Shown: positions 17,130-25,627 of the stretch, piece by piece
How positions within the stretch are numbered: position 1 is the stretch's first letter
How the letters are laid out: each line of letters starts with the position of its first letter
NCBI GenBank assembly: GCA_937125395.1
Contig: CAKZLI010000057.1
Span: forward strand, 61,520-125,519
Source: an uncultured Glaciecola sp.
GTDB lineage: Bacteria > Pseudomonadota > Gammaproteobacteria > Enterobacterales > Alteromonadaceae
Length of the DNA: 64,000 nucleotides
Direction: 5' to 3'
The notes under the pieces: generated by a model
Databases searched by the model: none
Told to the model about the DNA's origin: nothing
The model's input: only the letters and a program-made list of their open reading frames with translations
Made by a program: the position numbers and the translations under genes

Positions 17130-18252
17130 TAGATTCATCCAAATTATATTTCCAACCAATGTTATTGTTTGCACTTAGCACATCACCAAGCTTAGCCAAC
17201 AATGCAGGACTGCCACCTAAGTTCAGGCTGATTGCTCGGCTCCAATATAAATATCTGAAAATAATATAGCTCACATCGACCCCAAAGCCGCCATGTACAT
17301 GTTGGGCTGTGTGGCCTATCTTATGACCAGCCTCACACGCATGCCATGCAGTAGCATAGGCTTCGTGCTCACAGGCTAAATCGTTATCTAGACGATAGCA
17401 AAGTTGCCATAAATTACTGCGCAATGCTTCCAATGCAATTTTGGTATCAGCCATGCTCATTTGTACTGCTTGAAAGGTACCTATCGCGCGTCCAAATTGT
17501 TGACGTTCGCTAATATACTCAACTGTCTTGGCTATTTGCACCTCACTGACACCTAACTGTAAGGCCGCAAGACAGGCAAAGATGCGCGGCGTCAACCAAG
17601 AACTGACCTCACCGCTCAGAACAAAATCACTCTCAATTATCACATTTGTAAGCTGAACATCAGCCACTTCTTCGCCATGGGTCATTTGCCCACTGACTAA
17701 CGACACACCGCTGGCTTTACTGTCTACGACAACCCATTGCGTGTCATCGTTAAGGGTGCATGGTAACAATAGATAATCAGCATTATTAGCTACTGCAACA
17801 GCTTGCACTAAGCCGCTTAGGGTTAATCCATTATCTGTTTGCACAGCATGGATACCAGTGCCGCTGGTAGTATCGACCAAATTAAATGCTAACGTCAGTA
17901 GGTTTTCACCTTGAGCAGCCGACTCAACAATCGAAGCCAGTGCATTGCTACCAAATTGAGCCAGTGCTGTAGCGACTAATTGATGACGCCATAACGGGAC
18001 TTGTGCCAGTGCACCGCCTTGTGCTTGCAAAACTAAGCTTAGCTCGGCCATGCCTAGAGCTATACCGCCCTGTTCTTCAGGAATAATCACGCCATGCAAT
18101 CCAGTCTCGACCGATTTGTTCCACAAATCTGACATGGTGCCTTGACCTGCTTCATCATAATCACGTAAATATTGATCTGTACAGGTATCGGAAAATAAAC
18201 TCTGTGCCATCTCAGCAATGGCTAGCTGTTCTTCGCTAAAGGTAAAATTCAT
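17119..18252 (-). CDS. Acyl-CoA dehydrogenase-like subunit (divergent partner)
   Basis: This is an ACAD-fold protein of 377 residues with a normal N-terminal domain (FTFSEEQLAIAEMAQSLF, EQGGIALG) and the C-terminal signature GHTAQHVHGGFGVDVSYIIF. In the middle domain the EPxAGSD motif is replaced by LTLAFNLVDTTSG, as in the beta-type subunits of heteromeric steroid ACADs. It is coupled by a 4-base ATGA overlap to the MaoC-DUF35 gene upstream and overlaps the small MaoC gene downstream. The expected partner is the 389-residue ACAD three genes later. It is probably inactive on its own. Confidence 0.82.
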   Translation of the reverse strand: MNFTFSEEQLAIAEMAQSLFSDTCTDQYLRDYDEAGQGTMSDLWNKSVETGLHGVIIPEEQGGIALGMAELSLVLQAQGGALAQVPLWRHQLVATALAQFGSNALASIVESAAQGENLLTLAFNLVDTTSGTGIHAVQTDNGLTLSGLVQAVAVANNADYLLLPCTLNDDTQWVVVDSKASGVSLVSGQMTHGEEVADVQLTNVIIESDFVLSGEVSSWLTPRIFACLAALQLGVSEVQIAKTVEYISERQQFGRAIGTFQAVQMSMADTKIALEALRSNLWQLCYRLDNDLACEHEAYATAWHACEAGHKIGHTAQHVHGGFGVDVSYIIFRYLYWSRAISLNLGGSPALLAKLGDVLSANNNIGWKYNLDESNAK

Positions 18253-19235
18253 GATGACTCCTTCATTGGCATAAGTCTAAATTGCGGGATGGTTAAGTCG
18301 CCTTCAAACGTGTTAAATTCAACTTGTACTGCTTGACCAATCTCCGGTGCTACACCATCGGTTACGCCGACTAGGCCAGCAGCAATACGGACACCTTCTT
18401 CCAACTCAACCAGACCAATTGGATTAGGATTGTCAAACGGTGGCACATGCGGATGATGCATGACGACAAACGAATATACTTCGCCTTTACCACTGGCGAC
18501 TGTGTAACCTAAATCAAATGAATGACAATGCATACATACGGGCGCAGGTGGATGCTGTAATTTTTTACAACTATTACATTCTTGTATTCTCAGCTCACTT
18601 TCTTCACAACCTTCCCAAAAGAAGCGGTTATCATCGCTGATCCCAGGTTTAGGTCTGAGCATTTTAGGCATCTTAGCAGGTGCATCTGAACTGTCTGGTT
18701 TTTTAGCTGGCTTGAACTTGATGACTCTAAAGAGTAATTCACCGACCTTCTCATCAGCTGCATCTCCAGCATGTTCTGAAAAGAACACCATTTTGAGAGT
18801 GACAAAAAATCCTGTGCCTAATGCCGTTGTTTTCTCTTCACTAATACTATCAAACGTAGTGGTGTAATAAAGCGTTTCGCCAATGCCGATATATCGGTCA
18901 AAGTGCAGGTTTGAGTTCACTGCGACCACAGCAGGGTAACCTTGCTCTTCCAGCAATTTAAGCACGCCGTACGGATTTTCTGTTGTTGAACCAGGCGCCA
19001 AAATATCGTTAAAACCGGCTAAACACCAAGCTTGTAACATTGCAGGCGGAGCAACTAACTGTTTATGCTGACTCTTAGCCGCATAATCGGCATCAGTATA
19101 AATAGGGTTATCAACGCCCATCACTTCACACCATTGCCTAACCATTGATTCGTTTACTTTATCCCATGCATAGATGCGACCATATTGCTTACCTACCATC
19201 GCTTCTATCTGAGCTAACCATTCATATTTAGCCAA
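18249..19235 (-). CDS. chsH2: MaoC-DUF35 fusion (ChsH2-like)
   Basis: This protein of 328 residues joins two domains. Residues 1 to about 170 are a MaoC/FAS1-dehydratase-like hot-dog domain with MGVDNPIYTD and VAPPAML. Residues 205 to 325 are a DUF35 domain with a zinc ribbon at Cys220, Cys223, Cys234 and Cys237, followed by an OB fold. This fusion is the hallmark of ChsH2, whose MaoC half works with ChsH1 in hydration and whose DUF35 half binds and activates the aldolase Ltp2. The matching partners are encoded just downstream. This is the strongest single link to steroid-type side-chain cleavage in the window. The symbol is by analogy. Confidence 0.85.
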   Translation of the reverse strand: MAKYEWLAQIEAMVGKQYGRIYAWDKVNESMVRQWCEVMGVDNPIYTDADYAAKSQHKQLVAPPAMLQAWCLAGFNDILAPGSTTENPYGVLKLLEEQGYPAVVAVNSNLHFDRYIGIGETLYYTTTFDSISEEKTTALGTGFFVTLKMVFFSEHAGDAADEKVGELLFRVIKFKPAKKPDSSDAPAKMPKMLRPKPGISDDNRFFWEGCEESELRIQECNSCKKLQHPPAPVCMHCHSFDLGYTVASGKGEVYSFVVMHHPHVPPFDNPNPIGLVELEEGVRIAAGLVGVTDGVAPEIGQAVQVEFNTFEGDLTIPQFRLMPMKESS

Positions 19236-19284
19236 CGTTCGTCTCCTACATTTATAAAGATGTATGCTTATTAAAAATTAATCG

Positions 19285-20085
19285 TTACTTGCTTTCGCTA
19301 GCATTAAGAAAGGCAGGCATTTCACCACCGCCATTGAGCAGTAAATTGCAACCACTGGAATAACTGGCTTGAGGCGATGCTAAATACAAACAGCCATTTG
19401 CCACGTCATCCGGTTCAGCCATCCGTCCTGCAGGGATGGTTTTACTTACCTCTGCAATACCCGCCTCGTCGCCATAATGTAAATGCGAATTCTCGGTTTT
19501 AACTAACCCAGGACTTAGTGCAGTCACCCGTACTTTGGGTGCCCACTCTACCGCTAAGGTTTGGACTAATGATAATATTCCGGCCTTAGCTGCACCATAA
19601 GCGGCGGTACCTGGTGATGCACGCATTGCGCTGATACTACCGATAAAAATAATACTGCCGCCATCTTCTTGCATCAGCTGATTTGCCTGTTGGGCAACAT
19701 TTAAAGGTGCAATCAAATTGAGCTTTATAATCGACTCATGAAAACGCGGTGACGCTTTATCAGCCAACGCAAATGGACTTCCACCTGCGTTATTGATTAA
19801 TACATCAAGCTTACCGTGTTGTATTTTTATGGTTGAAAATAACGCGTCAATACTATCAGTGTCTTTTACATCAGCTTGGATAAATTGTGCTTGAATTAAC
19901 TGATCGTTAACTGATATCTGCGGCAGTGATTCAGGTTCTTTACGACCACAGATTATAACCTTCGCACCAGCTGCCAGAAAACGAGTTGCAATCGTAAAAC
20001 CGATCCCCTTGGTACCACCGGTGACCAGAACAATTTGATTATGGTAATTATGTAATGGATTAGTATTGTCAGTCGACATGGACAT
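19285..20085 (-). CDS. SDR family oxidoreductase, first gene of the core operon
   Basis: This is an SDR of 266 residues with TGGTKGIG, NNAGG and the catalytic YGAAK. A start at codon 3 (20079) is also possible. It lies 49 bases before the ChsH2-like gene, so it probably opens the operon that runs to the ACADs. A copy of the shared 12-bp palindrome stands 69 bases upstream of the start. A hydroxysteroid or hydroxyacyl-CoA dehydrogenase is likely, but the family is too broad for a specific call. Confidence 0.83.
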   Translation of the reverse strand: MSMSTDNTNPLHNYHNQIVLVTGGTKGIGFTIATRFLAAGAKVIICGRKEPESLPQISVNDQLIQAQFIQADVKDTDSIDALFSTIKIQHGKLDVLINNAGGSPFALADKASPRFHESIIKLNLIAPLNVAQQANQLMQEDGGSIIFIGSISAMRASPGTAAYGAAKAGILSLVQTLAVEWAPKVRVTALSPGLVKTENSHLHYGDEAGIAEVSKTIPAGRMAEPDDVANGCLYLASPQASYSSGCNLLLNGGGEMPAFLNASESK

Positions 20086-20153
20086 ATTATTTTTACAACC
20101 CTATTTTAAAAACTTAATAATCAGTTTACATTGCACAATAGAAAGGTAACTTC

Positions 20154-20165
20154 GTCTATATGGAC
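20154..20165. promoter_or_regulatory. Candidate operator (shared 12-bp motif, copy 3)
   Basis: GTCTATATGGAC is one base from a perfect 12-bp palindrome. It lies between the core operon (leftward, start 69 bases away) and the enoyl-CoA hydratase gene (rightward, start 88 bases away), so one site could serve both. Confidence 0.65.
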
Positions 20166-20252
20166 GATGCTGCCATTTATGCCTAAGCGTCACAATAGCC
20201 ATGTGTACACAATCCTTGCCTAGCACAGGTCAAAACATTTTTGGAGATACGA

Positions 20253-21038
20253 ATGCCCGATTCACAAGCGCCTGTTGTTATATTAAGTTTTCCTGAGGAA
20301 GGCGTCGCGGAATTAAGACTAAACCGCCCGCATGCTACCAATGCTCTGAGCTTAGAGTTGCAAACACTCTTATCAGAGCATTTTTTAGCACTGTCTCACA
20401 ATCCTGAGGTGCGCTGTATTTTGTTAACCGGTGGTGATAAAGTATTTGCCGCTGGCGGAGATATTACCGGCTTGATTGATGCTGATCCTATTGAAATATT
20501 CCAACGCCATACTGAACGTTTGTGGGCACCGATTGAACAATGTCCAAAGCCTGTTGTCGCCGCGGTGAATGGTTATGCGTTTGGCGGTGGCTGCGAACTA
20601 GCTATGTTAGCTGATATTATTATTGCTGGAAAGAGTGCCAGTTTTTGCCAACCGGAAATCGCCATAGGTATTATGCCTGGAATTGGTGGCACGCAGCGTT
20701 TAGTTCGAGCAGTCGGTAAGGCTAAAGCAATGCAAATGGCATTGACCGGAAAACCTATCAGCGCACATGATGCATGGCAAGCGGGTTTAGTCAGTGAATT
20801 ATGCGAAGATGAAGACGTGCATGCACAAGCATTAGCTAATTGTCGACGTATTGCTCGCATGCCACCTCTTGCTGCCGAACAAATTAAAGAAGTTATCCTA
20901 GCTGGGATGGATGCGCCACTAGCCAGTGCAATGGCACTAGAACGTAAAGCCAATGCCATTTTATTTGCGTCACAAGATCAACGTGAAGGCATGCAAGCAT
21001 TTTTAGAAAAGCGCCACCCTAAATTTGTCGGAAAATAA
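20253..21038 (+). CDS. Enoyl-CoA hydratase/isomerase (crotonase family)
   Basis: This is a crotonase of 261 residues. The ATG at 20253 has GGAG 6 bases upstream. The oxyanion-hole segment FAAGGDI, the first catalytic Glu in GYAFGGGCELAM and the second in PEIAIGIMPGIGGTQRL are all present, so a standard hydratase is expected. It hydrates 2-enoyl-CoA to 3-hydroxyacyl-CoA and would serve beta-oxidation of a longer side chain or of ring-derived acyl-CoA. It is monocistronic, divergent from the core operon, and followed by a terminator. Confidence 0.9.
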   Translation: MPDSQAPVVILSFPEEGVAELRLNRPHATNALSLELQTLLSEHFLALSHNPEVRCILLTGGDKVFAAGGDITGLIDADPIEIFQRHTERLWAPIEQCPKPVVAAVNGYAFGGGCELAMLADIIIAGKSASFCQPEIAIGIMPGIGGTQRLVRAVGKAKAMQMALTGKPISAHDAWQAGLVSELCEDEDVHAQALANCRRIARMPPLAAEQIKEVILAGMDAPLASAMALERKANAILFASQDQREGMQAFLEKRHPKFVGK

Positions 21039-21080
21039 TCCTTTATATTTTTTTTCACGGGTAAAATTGAGTGTACCTTG

Positions 21081-21104
21081 TGCCAGCGTTTGCTGGCATT
21101 TTTT
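21081..21104 (+). terminator. Rho-independent terminator after the enoyl-CoA hydratase
   Basis: TGCCAGC and GCTGGCA form a 7-bp stem with a 4-base loop (gttt), followed by TTTTTT. It is placed between the rightward hydratase gene and the convergent MFS gene. Confidence 0.85.
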
Positions 21105-21119
21105 ATGGTCGATTAATCA

Positions 21120-22310
21120 TTACGTGGTATGTATTGAGCTAATCTCAGCAGTTGTAGTTTGACTTTGCATACGAGCCAGAGGCCCAAGAAAACACCCTAC
21201 AGTAATCACACTTGCAAGCAACGCCAACATTAATATGTAGTCATAACTAGTTACGGCTAGCCAACCACCTAGTGCAGGACCTATCATGGCACTTAAACCA
21301 AATGCAGCTGGAATTAACATAATAGCCCGGCCTTTAGCGTCCAATCGAGCAACCGCAGCCGTTTGAAACACACAACCCCATGTAAATGCGACTTCCCAAA
21401 TCCATGCGCCCAGTGCAAACAACACAAATTGATTGCTCGCACTATCAAAGGATAACCACATCAAATATACACCAATCGCTAACACCCCTAACACAATGAT
21501 GTAGGGTAAACGTAAGCCCAAACGAGTACCGACTAACGCAACTGAAAACGCCGCAGCACCGCCCAAAAGTTTTAGCACAGCAAACACCGTACCCATTTGA
21601 GAAGGACTTAACGCAATTGCATTACCCATGCGCTCCAAAAAAGCCCACAAGGCAATATTACCTGTCGCAAACACCAAAAAAACGAGCAAAGCAAACCATG
21701 CGCCTTGAGGAATATTTAATTGCGATTTAATCGTGTTATCGGTTGACTCTAAATGCGTATCTTTAGGTAGCCAAAATACACTAAAACTCAACAAAACTAT
21801 GATTAAGGATAAACTGATTGCCGCACCAGCATAACCATAATGACTGATTACGTAAGCAGGTAGTATAAACAAAACTAACGCAGTAACTCCTAATTCAGTT
21901 CCCTGCCTGACACCTAGCGCACGTTCTTTATTCGCCATTTGACCAATAATACGAAGTCCGAGACACGTCATCAAGGCGGCAAAAAAACCAATCATTCCCC
22001 ATAACGGCATTTGCAATGTCGCATCAGATGCTGACGAAGCAATTAACAATAAGATTGAAAACAAGGAACAAAACAATGTGAGTTTGCGCAAACAAAATCG
22101 ACTAATAATTAAAACCGATGACAGTGTACCTAATAAATAACCAGCAAAACATATCGACCCTAATAGTCCAACAGTTTGTAACTCAAAACCAAATGTATCC
22201 GCCAGAGAACCGAGTAAAATAGGTAAAGAATTAAATGGTAAACCACCAATTGTTGAAGCAAAACTGGCTGCGATTATTACCGCTGCAGTTTGTTTGGTAG
22301 ATGTGTGCAT
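21120..22310 (-). CDS. MFS transporter
   Basis: This is a protein of 396 residues with about 12 hydrophobic segments and the general form of the major facilitator superfamily. It is compact, without large soluble domains. In this setting it may move the substrate or a pathway intermediate across the inner membrane. A copy of the shared palindrome lies 97 bases upstream of its start, which ties it to the catabolic regulon. Substrate and direction of transport cannot be read from sequence. Confidence 0.8.
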   Translation of the reverse strand: MHTSTKQTAAVIIAASFASTIGGLPFNSLPILLGSLADTFGFELQTVGLLGSICFAGYLLGTLSSVLIISRFCLRKLTLFCSLFSILLLIASSASDATLQMPLWGMIGFFAALMTCLGLRIIGQMANKERALGVRQGTELGVTALVLFILPAYVISHYGYAGAAISLSLIIVLLSFSVFWLPKDTHLESTDNTIKSQLNIPQGAWFALLVFLVFATGNIALWAFLERMGNAIALSPSQMGTVFAVLKLLGGAAAFSVALVGTRLGLRLPYIIVLGVLAIGVYLMWLSFDSASNQFVLFALGAWIWEVAFTWGCVFQTAAVARLDAKGRAIMLIPAAFGLSAMIGPALGGWLAVTSYDYILMLALLASVITVGCFLGPLARMQSQTTTAEISSIHTT

Positions 22311-22406
22311 AATGACCCTAGTAAAGATAAATATCAGCTTGCTATGAAGTTCAGCCTACTGATTTGTAATTTTACTAGAATCAATGAATATTTAACAAGA
22401 TACATG

Positions 22407-22418
22407 GTGCAGATGGAC
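22407..22418. promoter_or_regulatory. Candidate operator (shared 12-bp motif, copy 4)
   Basis: GTGCAGATGGAC has the second half of the motif intact. It lies between the stop of the LuxR regulator and the start of the MFS gene, the right place to control the MFS gene. Confidence 0.5.
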
Positions 22419-22421
22419 TAT

Positions 22422-23582
22422 TTAATCTTCTGGTGACTCATCATAACCAAGTGCAGCTACGCTATTTAAAAATAAACGCACCAATTCGGTTTGACGGCGT
22501 ACACCCGTCTTTGAAAATATCGAACGTAAATGCGCTCTTGCCGTATTCCGTCGAATATTCAACGCTTCTGCAGCCTCTTCCAAGGAAAGACCATTGGTAA
22601 GTTGCAATGTTAAGCCTGTTTCTGCAGGGGTTAGCCCAAACAGTTTTTTAGAAATATCGATGCTCGTCATCGATTTACCTACCGCATCACGAATATAGAC
22701 AACCGCACGTTTTTGACCTTTACCTTCCCCCCATTCAAGGGTTGGAATAACTTCAATAACCAGACCTAACGCAACTTCCCCAGACGGTCTTGAAATGGAC
22801 ATTGCTTCTGGCATTGTCTTGATATCATCAGTATGTTCAAAAGCCGTTTTGATAAGACGTTTGAGTTGACTGTTATCACTGTGATGTTGAGCTGTAAGCT
22901 TACCAGAGGTGATCTTTAGCCCATCGGGTTCATCCAAAAGATGGCTGGCAAAGACGTTTTTATCGAGCACCTTACCGGTTTCATCAATCGTTACAGTGGC
23001 AATTGATAGACGACCAATGGCCCTAGAATACAAAGAGCCTAGTGAAGCACTACTGTGCAATTGTAGAAACGTCGATAATGACCGACGTAAATGCGGGATT
23101 AGGAATTCACATAAGGTTTTATCTGAATCGGAGAAGTTCCCCCGCGCCTCTTCTCGCGTGACTCGAAATCGAAAATTACCTAAATCAGGAGTACTAATAT
23201 CAACGCTCATAACATGATAAACATCGTTCACTGCACACCAATGCTGACGATAAGAGCTCGCTTGCCACTCTTTATCTGTCATGTAATCACTAACCGTAAA
23301 CACCTTATCTAATGGTTGGTCAGTGAATGGCGTCAATTTATAATGATAAGGTAGATTTTGAACACTGTGACCGCCCTCAATGTTCTTGCCAACTGCAACC
23401 ATCAAACCCAAATTGTCTTCTTCTGGCACTTTTAATATCAGCGTGACATAGTTCGCATGAAAGATATCTTGTAATATTTTAAGAGGTTGACTCCAACTTT
23501 CAGAAGTTGCGTCTCCTGCCGCATCATACAATAAATTAATAAAATCATTGTATTGTTCAAGCTTTATATTTTCTACTGCCAT
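22422..23582 (-). CDS. LuxR-family regulator, TeiR-like
   Basis: This is a protein of 386 residues. The C-terminal 65 residues are a LuxR-type HTH (FGLTPAETGLTLQLTNG, then LEEAAEALNIRRNTARAHLR). The N-terminal 300 residues have a GAF/PAS-like sensor character and no receiver domain or autoinducer-binding signature. Length and layout resemble TeiR, the steroid-responsive LuxR-type activator of Comamonas, but resemblance is by architecture only. It is the only local regulator inside the core of the island and the best candidate to bind the shared 12-bp palindrome. No copy of that motif was seen before its own start (23583 to 23730). Confidence 0.8.
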   Translation of the reverse strand: MAVENIKLEQYNDFINLLYDAAGDATSESWSQPLKILQDIFHANYVTLILKVPEEDNLGLMVAVGKNIEGGHSVQNLPYHYKLTPFTDQPLDKVFTVSDYMTDKEWQASSYRQHWCAVNDVYHVMSVDISTPDLGNFRFRVTREEARGNFSDSDKTLCEFLIPHLRRSLSTFLQLHSSASLGSLYSRAIGRLSIATVTIDETGKVLDKNVFASHLLDEPDGLKITSGKLTAQHHSDNSQLKRLIKTAFEHTDDIKTMPEAMSISRPSGEVALGLVIEVIPTLEWGEGKGQKRAVVYIRDAVGKSMTSIDISKKLFGLTPAETGLTLQLTNGLSLEEAAEALNIRRNTARAHLRSIFSKTGVRRQTELVRLFLNSVAALGYDESPED

Positions 23583-23730
23583 AATCCGTTTAGCCTGTGT
23601 TGATTTGTTTAAATAAAGTAAATATAGCGTTTATTATTCAACAATATCATAACTTTCATACTTAATTCAGCATTCTTTTAACAATCTTAAGGTATAGACA
23701 AAAGTGTAAGAAAAAAGCGCCTAAACAAAT

Positions 23731-24804
23731 TTACATTTCAGCATTAGGATAGTCAGAATAACCCGATGCTCCTGGCGTATAAAGCGTTTTTCGGTCAAAT
23801 TTAGTCAACGGTAAATCTGCAATGATTCGCTTTACAAAATCAGGATTACTTACATAATGACGTGCAAAGGACACCGCGTAAGCCTGCTTCTGTTCAATCG
23901 CTTGATTAGCTAAATTAGCATCAAAACCATCATTAATGATTAACGTACCAGTAAACTTTTCTCTACCTATTTTAAAAGCATCGATTGATTCGATTGGGGC
24001 GCGCATCATATGTAAGTAACCGATGTTAAGATCGGCGATGGCTTCGAGTAACATAATGTGACTTCCAGCTGGATCTGCATCTTTAGTATCATTAAAACGG
24101 TTTCCTGGATTCATGCGCAAGCCTACTCGACCTGCACCAAATACCGAGGCCATAGCCCGAATGCATTCAACTGCAAATTTTACTCGTCCTTGCACATCCC
24201 CACCAAACTCATCGCTGCGTTGATTCGAGTCTGAACATAAAAATTGCATTGGTAAATAGCCACTAGTACAGTGCAATTCAACTCCGTCAAAGCCTGCTGC
24301 TAAGGCATTTTTAGCAGCTTGTCGATGTTCTTCAATAACTTGCCAAACTTGCTCTGTGCTCAACTCTGCAGGCACGTCATAAGGTTGCATTCCTGCACTA
24401 TCGGTATGTACTTCACCGCGCGCTTGAATTGCTGATGGAGCAACCGTTGCAACATCACTGCCTTTTATATGATGCGAACCAATCCGGCCAGCATGCATAA
24501 TTTGTAACACAATTTTACCGCCAGCTTGATGCACCGCTTCGGTAACAGCAGACCATCCAGCAATGTGCTTTGACGTTTCGATACCCGGTTGACGGTTATA
24601 TGCTTGTCCAGCCGCTACTGGCCAAGTGCCTTCAGCAACAATTAACCCTGCACTCGCTCGCTGGGCATAATAATCTCGCATAAGATCGTTTGGCGTACCA
24701 TCTGGATCCGCACGATTCCGAGTCATAGGCGCCATAACAACTCGATTCGCTACGGCTATATCACCGATATTACCGGCGCTTAATAGTGCATTTTGCTTGC
24801 TCAT
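23731..24804 (-). CDS. Old-yellow-enzyme family flavin reductase
   Basis: This is a TIM-barrel protein of 357 residues with NRVVMAPMTRNRA at the start, the substrate loop DYYAQRASAGLIVAEGTW and the C-terminal FARHYVSNPDFVKRI. The start at 24804 has AAGGA 6 bases upstream. Family members reduce the C=C of enones with NAD(P)H via FMN. One oddity is visible: the usual paired active-site residues (His-x-x-His/Asn before GYL) read HCTSGYL here, so the second anchor is Ser. That could alter substrate choice. It is the third gene of an operon with a 2Fe-2S reductase and an SDR. Confidence 0.88.
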   Translation of the reverse strand: MSKQNALLSAGNIGDIAVANRVVMAPMTRNRADPDGTPNDLMRDYYAQRASAGLIVAEGTWPVAAGQAYNRQPGIETSKHIAGWSAVTEAVHQAGGKIVLQIMHAGRIGSHHIKGSDVATVAPSAIQARGEVHTDSAGMQPYDVPAELSTEQVWQVIEEHRQAAKNALAAGFDGVELHCTSGYLPMQFLCSDSNQRSDEFGGDVQGRVKFAVECIRAMASVFGAGRVGLRMNPGNRFNDTKDADPAGSHIMLLEAIADLNIGYLHMMRAPIESIDAFKIGREKFTGTLIINDGFDANLANQAIEQKQAYAVSFARHYVSNPDFVKRIIADLPLTKFDRKTLYTPGASGYSDYPNAEM

Positions 24805-24813
24805 ATTCATTCC

Positions 24814-25584
24814 TTAATCTAGTGCTGTTACCAATACACATGCGCGTCCACCATCAACTGGCAGACTCGCACCAGTAATATATGACGCATCATCGCTGGC
24901 TAAAAATGCAATCGCACTGGCAAGCTCCTCACTGCGCCCTACTCGGCCCATAGGGATAAGTCGGTTAGTATTATTTAACATACCCTCATCGCTTAGCATT
25001 CCTGCAGTAGCCGGAGTTTCAACAACAGCAGGTACCACGACATTAACACGGATATTTTGGGCTGCACCTTCGGCTGCTGCTGCACGTGAAAAATTCACCA
25101 CCGCGGCTTTTGAAGCACTATAACCAGACATCATCGGCGTACCTAGTTCACCACAAATAGAGGATATATTGACAATCGAACCACCCTTTTCTTGCATTAA
25201 GCGCATCGCTGTACGAGTGCCCCAAAAGGTGCCATCAACAGAAGTAGTGAAATTACTATGCCACTCTTCAGTACTGGTATCGGTGATACTACCATAAGAA
25301 AATGCCATTGCATTATTGACCATGATATCGAGACCACCATGCACTTTTGCTGTTGTTTCAATAGCACTTACAAATGCTGCTTCATTACTAACATCCGCTT
25401 GCACCGCAAAGGCTTTCCCCCCGGCGCTTGTAATTGCTGCGACAACATTATCAAGCGGTGCTTGACGACGGCCACAGATAATAACTGTCGCGCCCTCAAC
25501 CGCAAGACGTTTTGCGGTTGCCTCACCAATGCCACTTCCGCCGCCAGTGACAAAAGCGACTTTATTGTTAAAACGTGCCTGCAT
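24814..25584 (-). CDS. SDR family oxidoreductase
   Basis: This is an SDR of 256 residues with TGGGSGIG, a conserved Asp in QADVSN, NNAMA in place of NNAG, and catalytic YSASK. The C-terminus TGASLPVDGG is typical. It lies 9 bases before the old-yellow-enzyme gene and 43 bases after the 2Fe-2S reductase gene, so these three form one leftward operon. The neighbours suggest oxidation or reduction of a ring hydroxyl or ketone. Confidence 0.85.
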   Translation of the reverse strand: MQARFNNKVAFVTGGGSGIGEATAKRLAVEGATVIICGRRQAPLDNVVAAITSAGGKAFAVQADVSNEAAFVSAIETTAKVHGGLDIMVNNAMAFSYGSITDTSTEEWHSNFTTSVDGTFWGTRTAMRLMQEKGGSIVNISSICGELGTPMMSGYSASKAAVVNFSRAAAAEGAAQNIRVNVVVPAVVETPATAGMLSDEGMLNNTNRLIPMGRVGRSEELASAIAFLASDDASYITGASLPVDGGRACVLVTALD

Positions 25585-25627
25585 AAATGACTCCCTTATT
25601 CGTTTGATCTGTTCTCTAGATTATTTG

